Shown here piece by piece: positions 17,144 through 24,135 of a stretch of DNA of 64,000 nt (position 1 is its first letter; each line of letters starts with the position of its first letter). Position numbers and translations under genes: made by a program. This stretch comes from Thermococcus paralvinellae (GTDB taxonomy: Archaea > Methanobacteriota_B > Thermococci > Thermococcales > Thermococcaceae). The stretch is from positions 1,526,681 through 1,590,680 of the forward strand of contig NZ_CP006965.1 in NCBI RefSeq assembly GCF_000517445.1, read 5' to 3'. The notes beneath the pieces were generated by a model. That model had not been told where the DNA came from. It was given only the letters and a program-made list of their open reading frames with translations, and did no database searches.

Positions 17144-17836
17144 TCATCGGACTAACTCAAAAACTTCCCCTAACTCCCCAGCATTCCTCACCACAAAGCC
17201 CTTCTCTGCTATCCTTTCAACTTTTTCAGCATCCGAATTAATCCAGACCGCCCATAATCCTGCACTCAAAGCTCCTTCAAAGTCCTCTGCATAGGTGTCG
17301 CCTATGTGGAGTGCTTCTTCTGGATTAACTCCAAAATACTCCAACGGCTTCAGGAAGACTTCTTTCATAGGCTTGTAAGCTTTGAGCTCGTCAGAATAAA
17401 ACTGCTTATCAATAAAGTCCGCCAACACAAACCTCTCAAGAATTAAGCGCGTATAAGCGGAAGGCCAGAACATGACATTGCCAGTTGTGACTATAATTAA
17501 ACCTCTTTCTTTTGCTGCTTTCAAGCCTTCAACTGCTCCTTTAATGACAATCCTCTCATTAACTCTAAGGGTTGCTTTAGCAGCCGCCCTCTTGATGATT
17601 TCAACATCACAGCCAAGCTTTTTCGCAAGGATTTCTTGACTCTCTTCGAGAGCTTTCTCTGGATTTCCTCTTTTGCTCTTTCTCAGCTCCTTGATTTCTC
17701 CTCTTGCTTCTATGGCTTTTTCAAAAACCTCTTTATACTCTTTCTTTGTCATCTCAGCCAAGGCTTTTGTCAGTTCCTCCAGCATAATGTTGATATCCAA
17801 GAGGGTGTTCCAGACATCAAAGCTCACAAGCTTCAT
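17144..17836 (-). CDS. HAD superfamily hydrolase
   Basis: A 230-residue haloacid dehalogenase-like phosphatase. Motif I reads VSFDVWNTLLD, with the nucleophile Asp7 and Trp where many phosphatases have the second Asp. Motif II is IIVTTGN. Motif III Lys lies in DELKAYKPMKEVF. Motif IV is ALHIGDTYAEDFEGA. The cap is of the C1 helical type, between motifs I and II. The start ATG overlaps the stop of the upstream Toprim-like gene (ATGA) and follows GGAGGTGATCGA. It is the last gene of a three-gene leftward operon. The substrate is unknown; the DxW arrangement resembles some 2-haloacid dehalogenase-like and phosphoglycolate-type members. Confidence 0.88.
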   Translation of the reverse strand: MKLVSFDVWNTLLDINIMLEELTKALAEMTKKEYKEVFEKAIEARGEIKELRKSKRGNPEKALEESQEILAKKLGCDVEIIKRAAAKATLRVNERIVIKGAVEGLKAAKERGLIIVTTGNVMFWPSAYTRLILERFVLADFIDKQFYSDELKAYKPMKEVFLKPLEYFGVNPEEALHIGDTYAEDFEGALSAGLWAVWINSDAEKVERIAEKGFVVRNAGELGEVFELVR

Positions 17837-18837
17837 TCGATCACCTCCGCCAGCTTATCCAAAAGTCCAGCACTGCGGAGGATTTCCTCAAGGTTATCCT
17901 TCCTCGAACGCATCACAAACATTTCATAGAACCCCTCGAGATTTCCCCAGAAGCCATAGGAAGCCAAGGCTAAATAAATTACCTCTTTAGGTTTCAGCTT
18001 TCTCTTTAAATCAATGCGCAGAATGTTTATTGCCCTTTCAATTTTCCTCAACACTCCTTGCTTTTCCAAAAGCTTAAGCATCAAATCCTCAACAGTTGGC
18101 TTTTTCCATTCCACGCATGGGTGCCTAAAGTGATAACCAATTAAAAGCGGGATTATAACAACATCTCCAACTCTAAAATTCTCTCCCTCTCTTGTGAATT
18201 TGAGTGAAGAAAGCTTGCCTGTTATTGATTCCATTACCCTCTCAGCACTTTCATCAATATCAATAGCCAATCCTATCTTGTCAACTTTGAACTCAAAAAC
18301 ATCCATAGCTTTCAAAAAGTTTCCTAGGTTCCTTATAACCCCAGCATTACCCTCACTTGGGATTATTGCCAAGAATACATCGTCTTTTCTCAAAAGCTCA
18401 AAGTTGTCTCTCTCAAAAACTTTTTCTATTAGCTTTAAATTTTCAGGTATTATTCTGCTTTCTTTAAATCCGAACAGCTTTTTGTAAACCCCTTTGAAAA
18501 ATTTTGAGTCAGTTTTGCCCTCACAGAAGATAATGCTAACTTTGGAAAATTCACCAAATGCCGCACCTCTCAGGTCAAAATCTAGGTATTTTCTGAGTTC
18601 ATAAGCTTCTTTCAAAGTCAAGCTTTTCATTGTGTTAGAATACACAAGCTCTCCACTTTCCGTTCTCTTAAACCGCTCCAAGATAAGGTCCATCAACTCT
18701 AAGCTTGCTGTAACCACCGTCTCTTTTCCTTCAAGTGAGTCCACAAACTTTTTTAGCTCTTCTCTGTTCTTCCCGTACTCTGGGAAAAGTATTGCATCTT
18801 CAAAATTTTCATAATGCTTTCCTGTTACAATTTTCAT
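17833..18837 (-). CDS. Toprim-like domain protein of unknown function
   Basis: A 334-residue protein that I do not recognise as a named family, but the centre looks Toprim-like. VSIIFCEGKTDSKFFKGVYKKL carries the conserved Glu plus a following Asp (CEGKTDxxFF), and DKIGLAIDIDESAERV carries the DxD acidic pair. IIPSEGNAG lies between. The N-terminus (MKIVTGKHYENFEDAILFPEYG) and C-terminus are unassigned. No P-loop is present, so it is not a full OLD nuclease; DUF3226-like proteins have this layout. The ATG directly follows the TGA of the upstream membrane gene and its own stop overlaps the HAD gene start. Metal-dependent phosphotransfer or nuclease activity is inferred. Confidence 0.65.
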   Translation of the reverse strand: MKIVTGKHYENFEDAILFPEYGKNREELKKFVDSLEGKETVVTASLELMDLILERFKRTESGELVYSNTMKSLTLKEAYELRKYLDFDLRGAAFGEFSKVSIIFCEGKTDSKFFKGVYKKLFGFKESRIIPENLKLIEKVFERDNFELLRKDDVFLAIIPSEGNAGVIRNLGNFLKAMDVFEFKVDKIGLAIDIDESAERVMESITGKLSSLKFTREGENFRVGDVVIIPLLIGYHFRHPCVEWKKPTVEDLMLKLLEKQGVLRKIERAINILRIDLKRKLKPKEVIYLALASYGFWGNLEGFYEMFVMRSRKDNLEEILRSAGLLDKLAEVIE

Positions 18838-19338
18838 TCACTTCACCATGTCAACCGCTATAGCCCCAATTACAGCAAAAGTGCTTATTATGATGGTCGC
18901 ACTTATATACTGAGCCAAAGAAAACTCAGCAAGTCTGTTTATACCATATAAATAAATCAAGCCCGCAGAAGTTAGATATGAAATTAAAACTACCGTCAAA
19001 AGACGTTTTGGTATATGGAACAGTTCCTCCCTTTCAATATTCGAAATTTTTGCCTTTGCAATAAAGAGATAAGCAATTGAAAGAGTCAGAATTAAAATTC
19101 CGGCTGCTCGTTCCATTGTTAGAGACTTTGCTATACTCCAAATCTCTTCGGTAAAGAGGAAAGGCAGAGCAAAGGTTAACGCACCAATAATCTCTTGAGC
19201 TATGTCATCCCATCCAAGCTTGTCAGGTTTTTTCTCTAATTTCTTCTCTAACCCACCAATTTGTTCTGAGAGCCTTTTAAACCGCTCATTAAGTTGTTTT
19301 AACTCCTCACTCATTTTGCTCAGCCACTCTGGGGTCAA
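18838..19338 (-). CDS. DUF2391-like membrane protein
   Basis: A roughly 160-residue protein with a short N-terminal coiled segment (SEELKQLNERFKRLSEQIGGLEKKLEK) followed by four hydrophobic helices beginning IGALTFALPFLFTEEIWSIAKSL. This pattern fits DUF2391, a family of small integral membrane proteins. The start is uncertain: the frame opens with a TTG at 19338, while the first ATG is at 19314; neither has a good ribosome binding site. A TATA-like TTTTTAAA lies at about 19377-19384 on the minus strand. It heads the operon with the Toprim-like and HAD genes, separated by no bases from the next start. Confidence 0.7.
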   Translation of the reverse strand: MTPEWLSKMSEELKQLNERFKRLSEQIGGLEKKLEKKPDKLGWDDIAQEIIGALTFALPFLFTEEIWSIAKSLTMERAAGILILTLSIAYLFIAKAKISNIEREELFHIPKRLLTVVLISYLTSAGLIYLYGINRLAEFSLAQYISATIIISTFAVIGAIAVDMVK

Positions 19339-19393
19339 TCATCAGTTCAGCATTGGATTCACTCATCATCGCACATTTAAAAATCTTGGGACA

Positions 19394-19404
19394 AAGTTAT
19401 AAAC
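19394..19404 (+). promoter_or_regulatory. TATA box of the S-layer-like gene
   Basis: AAAGTTATAAA lies about 33-42 bases before the ATG at 19436, and an AGGTGAG ribosome binding site lies between. This spacing gives a short leader of about 15 bases. Confidence 0.5.
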
Positions 19405-19435
19405 TTTGAGGATAACAAAATTTAGGTGAGTAACT

Positions 19436-20899
19436 ATGAGAAAAGTTCTAAGCGTAATGATGTCTTTTTTGTTTTTAGTATCTATTGCAGGGGCTGTGCA
19501 AGGTTTTAACTTTATGATAAACTCAGCAAATGCAGTAATTGTTCTACCAACAACAAAGATAGTCAATGGACAGCCACTCCATATAGGAGAAGACGCAATA
19601 ACTGGATCTAGACTTGGAGCCTTACTTGTGCTGAAAGGAATTAGGCAAATGATATTCTCCACATATGTTGATGTGCCAATTGAGTACCACAGTATTCTAA
19701 TTGATGATAACGACCAATATTACAAATTAAACAGCATTGATATGCCAGATGTAGGAGTTAATGTTGGAGATTCTCCTGTGGGAGATGCGATTGTAGTTGC
19801 AGTCAACTTTTCAAGAATTCTGTACAACGACACAATCAAAGAAGCACAGTTCAACGATAGGAGTATTGAGATTATATTTAACGAAAACACAACTCCACTA
19901 AACCTTGGGGAAGAAACAAACAAGATGATTTCTACTGTAGTTGATGGAAAAGACACCCTCTACATATATTCCTATGAAGAGAATTCTGGATCAAAAGCAC
20001 TGGGAGAAATACTAACTATAGGTGGTTGGAAAATCAAATTCATTGACATCGATACAGAGCAAGAAAAAACCCTCGTGGATATCATGTTCCCAAGTGGATT
20101 TTCAAAAACCGAAACACTCCACAAGGATAAGTATTATATCCTCTATGTTGATGCAAACGACGACGAAGATTTCGAACCATTTGATGCATATCCCTCAGCA
20201 AGAATCCAAGAACTCCTACAAAGTGGGGTTAAAAAAATATTCATATTTTCACCAACAGATTTCTTCGTTGGAATTGGCGGGACAAGACAAGTAACATACA
20301 AGTACGAGTACTATGAAAAGATCAGGATGTATCAAGACGGGGAAATTTATGAAGGACAATGGGTTTGGGATATTGACCCAGAAAACAACCTGTTCACTCT
20401 TTACCTCCATGTTGATTCAGAAAATGACTTTCCAAAAGTCACACTTGGAGAGGGTGAGATATTAAAGCTTCCAGTTGATGGACTCAACATACAGCCTGTG
20501 TTTACAAAAGACGAGAACGGAGAGATAACGGGAATTGAAGGCTACAGATTTGTCAGGATAGACACAATAAAGAAAAAGGTGACGATACCAACAGTAAAAG
20601 CAGATGTTACCAGTGACGTAAACAAGCTCATAATTGAAGACACACAACCTACAGAGTTACCCACTGACAAACATGTGATAATTGTGGGTGGATGGGTCAG
20701 CAACAAGGCATGGAAACTGCTAGAGCAAGTTTATGGTTCAAGCACAATCCAGAGCATAAAAGATGAAATAATGAACAAGGGATACGTAATTGAGATACTT
20801 GACAACCCATACAATCCCCAATACAAAGTCATAATACTTGCGGGTAAAGATTATACATTAACGAGAAAAGCTGTTGAGGAGTTTATGACCGAGATTTAA
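19436..20899 (+). CDS. S-layer-like secreted protein
   Basis: A 487-residue exported protein. Residues 1-23 form a signal peptide (MRKVLSVMMSFLFLVSIAGA). The mature part starts with SANAVIVLPTTKIVNGQPLHIGEDAITGSRLGALL, an S_layer_N-like opening. The end, DKHVIIVGGWVSNKAWKLLEQVYGSS...YKVIILAGKDYTLTRKAVEEF, matches the S-layer C-terminal domain in which a putative-glycine loop follows a hydrophobic strand. Acidic composition and NxT sites fit a glycosylated surface protein. It is shorter than the main S-layer glycoproteins of Thermococcales (around 600 residues), so it may be a minor or accessory lattice protein. The ATG at 19436 follows AGGTGAGTAACT. Confidence 0.78.
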   Translation: MRKVLSVMMSFLFLVSIAGAVQGFNFMINSANAVIVLPTTKIVNGQPLHIGEDAITGSRLGALLVLKGIRQMIFSTYVDVPIEYHSILIDDNDQYYKLNSIDMPDVGVNVGDSPVGDAIVVAVNFSRILYNDTIKEAQFNDRSIEIIFNENTTPLNLGEETNKMISTVVDGKDTLYIYSYEENSGSKALGEILTIGGWKIKFIDIDTEQEKTLVDIMFPSGFSKTETLHKDKYYILYVDANDDEDFEPFDAYPSARIQELLQSGVKKIFIFSPTDFFVGIGGTRQVTYKYEYYEKIRMYQDGEIYEGQWVWDIDPENNLFTLYLHVDSENDFPKVTLGEGEILKLPVDGLNIQPVFTKDENGEITGIEGYRFVRIDTIKKKVTIPTVKADVTSDVNKLIIEDTQPTELPTDKHVIIVGGWVSNKAWKLLEQVYGSSTIQSIKDEIMNKGYVIEILDNPYNPQYKVIILAGKDYTLTRKAVEEFMTEI

Positions 20900-21477
20900 T
20901 CCTTTTCTCTTATCTCTTTTAGCATTTTATAACTAACTGCAACGATCCAAGAAAGAATAAAAACAGCACCTATCATTTCTGGAATCGCTAGACCCATTTT
21001 TCCAATGGTTAAAATCATGAGAACAAACGTAACAACACTGCCCACAATACTAATGATTGAAAACCATAATTCTCCCCGCTTTTTAAGAAGAATCCCAGCA
21101 TAAAATATTCCAACAAGGGAAAAGATGTAAAACAATGTCGCAGGAATCGAGTGTATTTTGCCGTATTCTTCTGGAAAAATCCCCACTGCAATTAAAAATA
21201 TCATTGCAACTGTAAAGGTATACATGACAGTGGATTCAAAATATTTAACAGTAGCTAGTGAAAAAAGAATGCCAAATAATCCCATTAGAATTAACCCACA
21301 ATTAAAAACATATCTAGTCGGGACTTTAAGAGAACCCAAGTCGCTAAGGGCATTTCTATAAAAAGAGAACCATGGGTTTAAGAAGATAGCAAGTGTCAGT
21401 ATAATACCAAATAGCACTGGTAATGCAATACCAGAAACAGCTCCAAATTTTAGAATTTTGTTAGATTTCATGACCAT
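20896..21477 (-). CDS. DUF998 family membrane protein
   Basis: A 193-residue membrane protein with six predicted helices. The segment NPWFSFYRNALSDLGSLKVP in the first loop is the DUF998 signature, and IFPEEYGKIHSIPATLFYI in the third loop also fits. Function is unknown. No ribosome binding site precedes any start. A TATA box (TTTTAAAAAT on the minus strand, about 21498-21507) lies about 27 bases upstream of the ATG at 21477, so a leaderless start there is likely; the ATG at 21471 is an alternative and the TTG at 21492 unlikely. Its 3' end overlaps the S-layer-like gene by four bases. Confidence 0.82.
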   Translation of the reverse strand: MVMKSNKILKFGAVSGIALPVLFGIILTLAIFLNPWFSFYRNALSDLGSLKVPTRYVFNCGLILMGLFGILFSLATVKYFESTVMYTFTVAMIFLIAVGIFPEEYGKIHSIPATLFYIFSLVGIFYAGILLKKRGELWFSIISIVGSVVTFVLMILTIGKMGLAIPEMIGAVFILSWIVAVSYKMLKEIREKD

Positions 21478-21630
21478 ATAATGTTTAAGCAAGGTGATTA
21501 TTTTTAAAATTTTTGAGAATAGAGCTTATTCAAGCCCTTCTGATTTGACCTAATTAGCAGATCATTATCTGATTTTAACACTTAGTAATGCTTTTTACCT
21601 TTGGTTAATAAATTTTATGGTTCATACATG

Positions 21631-21643
21631 TAACTATTAGTTA
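21631..21643. promoter_or_regulatory. Perfect palindrome upstream of MFS gene 1
   Basis: TAACTA-T-TAGTTA is a 13-base perfect inverted repeat located 28 bases upstream of the TATA box at 21671-21678. Its position upstream of BRE/TATA would suit an activator site. The spacer 21478-21700 otherwise shows only the two divergent promoters and a CAGAT/ATCTG hairpin at 21558-21571. Confidence 0.35.
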
Positions 21644-21670
21644 TATTCTCATTAGCTTCGTTTCGACAAA

Positions 21671-21678
21671 TTTATAAA
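21671..21678 (+). promoter_or_regulatory. TATA box of a leaderless MFS gene
   Basis: TTTATAAA ends 22 bases before the ATG at 21701. With the usual 22-27 base TATA-to-start distance, transcription would begin at or next to the ATG, and no ribosome binding site is present. Confidence 0.65.
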
Positions 21679-21700
21679 CGCTAAGATGTTAAGTTTAACC

Positions 21701-22894
21701 ATGTTCCAAAAATTCAACAGAGATGCCAAGATACTAATAGCATTAAACGCTGTAGGTCAGCTATTCCTCCAGTTTTCTTTCTTTATAATGCCCTTCTATC
21801 TGAGAGCGATTGGATACTCTATGGCGGATATGGGAACATTTTTCTCACTAAGAACATTTGTTGGTGCCCTGTTCTTCTTATTCGCTGGCCAGATTTCATT
21901 GAAAATAGGCTACAAAAAGTCTCTCCTCCTTGGAGCAGTTTTAGGCTTTATAGGGAGAATACTCCAAGTTACAGCCCTAAATTACTACTTCCTTCTACTT
22001 GGATTTCTCCTTGTTGGGGTCAACATGGGAATAAGACAGCCGAACTTCTCTGCTCTCCTGAGTGAAGAAGTAGGGGATAAGCTCAGGCATCACGCATTTT
22101 CAATAAGCTTTGGTCTTGGAACAATGTTCAATGCTGTGGGAGTTCTGTTAGCTGGATTTATGCCGAATTTCTTAGAGGATATTTTTGGAGTTACCCCCCA
22201 ATTAGCTTATAGATTAGTTTTAGCGTTTTCATTTCTGCAGTTTTTAATCACTATTCCTGCACTTTTAATAATCAAAGACGTCCCAGTGGAGAATCCAAAA
22301 ATACAGTGGAGAAGAGAGCTGATAGTGAAGATCCTTAAGTTTTCAGTTCCCTCAGCAATAATAGGCCTTGGTGCAGGTATAACAATCCCATATATGCAGC
22401 TTTACTTTGATATGCGCTTTGGAGTCACTTTAGCAGCTATAAGTGGTGTTTTCTTCTTCCAGCAGCTGGTCATGGGACTTGGATCATTTATACTTCCAAA
22501 GCTTGTAGATAGAATAGGCCCAGTAAAAACAATAACACTTTTTCAAAGCTCTGCAGCTCTGCTTTTTGCTGTCTTTCCATCAATCAATATATTTACATTA
22601 GCCGCTTTCTTCTACATCATAAGGAGCATATTAATGAACATCGTCTGGCCAATTAATGATTCTTTCATGCTTGGATTTTTCTCAGCTGAAGAGAAAGCCA
22701 CAGCTGTTGGAATTAGAAGAGCATTTTCAACCTTCATGCGTGGAATAGGAAACTATATAGGTGGATTTCTCTTTGGAATATCCCTCAGCTATCCCTTTTA
22801 TACAACCGCAACTTTGTACATAATTGCTACCTTTGTATTCTACTTTTTCTTTGCTAAGTACAACAAATGTTTAAGCGCTTCGACATGCTTATAA
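21701..22894 (+). CDS. MFS transporter (paralog 1 of a tandem pair)
   Basis: A 397-residue major facilitator with about 12 helices. The loop 2-3 motif is LKIGYKKSLLLG, and the second half begins KFSVPSAIIGLGAGITIPYMQLYF. It is a clear paralog of the next gene, sharing IGLGAGxTIPYMxLYF, QQLVMxxG, RIGxVKTI and IIRSILMNIVxPI. The substrate is unknown; drug-efflux-like annotation is common for this group. The ATG at 21701 fits a leaderless transcript from the TATA box at 21671; an ATG at 21686 would lie only 8 bases past the TATA box. Confidence 0.88.
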   Translation: MFQKFNRDAKILIALNAVGQLFLQFSFFIMPFYLRAIGYSMADMGTFFSLRTFVGALFFLFAGQISLKIGYKKSLLLGAVLGFIGRILQVTALNYYFLLLGFLLVGVNMGIRQPNFSALLSEEVGDKLRHHAFSISFGLGTMFNAVGVLLAGFMPNFLEDIFGVTPQLAYRLVLAFSFLQFLITIPALLIIKDVPVENPKIQWRRELIVKILKFSVPSAIIGLGAGITIPYMQLYFDMRFGVTLAAISGVFFFQQLVMGLGSFILPKLVDRIGPVKTITLFQSSAALLFAVFPSINIFTLAAFFYIIRSILMNIVWPINDSFMLGFFSAEEKATAVGIRRAFSTFMRGIGNYIGGFLFGISLSYPFYTTATLYIIATFVFYFFFAKYNKCLSASTCL

Positions 22895-22895
22895 A
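22889..22895 (+). promoter_or_regulatory. TATA box of leaderless MFS gene 2
   Basis: TTATAAA overlaps the stop codon of the first MFS gene and ends 21 bases before the ATG at 22917. The arrangement repeats that of the first paralog, so each copy seems to have its own leaderless promoter. Confidence 0.6.
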
Positions 22896-22916
22896 TGGAT
22901 GCTCCAACTCTCAACC

Positions 22917-24110
22917 ATGAGCCTTGAAAAATACAAGGGGTTTAGCAAGGATGCAAAGTTAGTTGTAGCTTATTCGTTCTTCGGCTGGCTAGGTGGAAAT
23001 ATAGTGTGGTTTATCTTACCCTTTTACCTCAAATCCCTTGGAATGGGCTTTACAGAAATTGGAACCCTCTTTTCAATTTCAACGATAGTTCAGGCAACTC
23101 TTTTACTAGTTTCTGGACAGGTTAGTGTTAAGCTTGGCTATAAGAGAACAATCTTACTTGCATTATCCTTATTTTTCGTCGCTCGCTTGATTCAGGTTTT
23201 TGTCCCAATATTCTGGGCCTTAGCATTGTCTTCCGTAATTGTTGGAATAGCTATGGCACTTGAATGGCCTTCTTTGATTGCCTTGCTTAGCGGAGAGGTA
23301 AGCGAAGAAAAGCGGCACTATTTGTTCACTCTAAACAGTGCTCTTGGAACAGCAGGAGCCGCTTTTGGAATGCTTTTAGGCGGAATACTGCCAAAAATCC
23401 TTGACGGGATAAACCCCTATAGAAGAACTCTGTTCTTTGCAGCTCTTCTGATTTTGATTCAAATAGCCTTGATATCTTTCGTCTCTCCAGTACTTGGAAA
23501 AGAAGAAAAGAAGCTTAAGCTTAGAAAAGACTTGCTGATGAAGATAGCAAAGTTTTCACTTCCTTCAGCTTTAATTGGTTTAGGTGCTGGAGTAACAATT
23601 CCATATATGGGACTCTACTTCAACTTGAAGTTTGGAACGAGTTTAGAAAACATAGGTGGACTCTTTGCACTGCAGCAGCTTGTCATGGCAGTAGGAATGT
23701 TCTCCATGCCAATCCTAGCTGACAGAATTGGAAGTGTGAAAACAATAGTGAGCTTTAATGGAAGTGCCACAGCCCTAATAATTGCTCTTCCCTTTGCCCC
23801 AAGCTTTCTGATAGCTTCAGTCATTTACATAGTTAGAACAATCCTCATGAATATCGTCAACCCAATATGGGATGCTTTTATGATGAAGTTCTTCACAAAG
23901 GAAGAGAGGGCGACTTCAATAGCATTGAGGAGTTTCGCTTGGACATCAACATTTGGAATCGGGCAATATTTGGGAGGAATCATCTTCGATAGATCGTTAG
24001 TGCTCCCGTTCCTTATAACCGGTTTTCTCTATGCAGCATCTATAGTCATGTTCTGGATGTTCTTTGCTGGATATGAAGAAAGAGTTATAAGCAACGGTAC
24101 ATCTTTTTAA
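22917..24110 (+). CDS. MFS transporter (paralog 2 of a tandem pair)
   Basis: A 397-residue major facilitator with the same length and helix pattern as its upstream neighbour. Matching blocks include KFSLPSALIGLGAGVTIPYMGLYFNLKFG, LQQLVMAVG and YIVRTILMNIVNPIWDAFM. Residues differ strongly in the N-terminal half (for example MALEWPSLIALLSGEV versus MGIRQPNFSALLSEEV), so the pair has probably diverged in substrate. The ATG at 22917 fits a leaderless transcript from the TATA box at 22889-22895; the frame is open from 22899 but has no ribosome binding site. Confidence 0.88.
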   Translation: MSLEKYKGFSKDAKLVVAYSFFGWLGGNIVWFILPFYLKSLGMGFTEIGTLFSISTIVQATLLLVSGQVSVKLGYKRTILLALSLFFVARLIQVFVPIFWALALSSVIVGIAMALEWPSLIALLSGEVSEEKRHYLFTLNSALGTAGAAFGMLLGGILPKILDGINPYRRTLFFAALLILIQIALISFVSPVLGKEEKKLKLRKDLLMKIAKFSLPSALIGLGAGVTIPYMGLYFNLKFGTSLENIGGLFALQQLVMAVGMFSMPILADRIGSVKTIVSFNGSATALIIALPFAPSFLIASVIYIVRTILMNIVNPIWDAFMMKFFTKEERATSIALRSFAWTSTFGIGQYLGGIIFDRSLVLPFLITGFLYAASIVMFWMFFAGYEERVISNGTSF

Positions 24111-24135
24111 ATGACTGTTCTAAGGGGTGAGCGAG

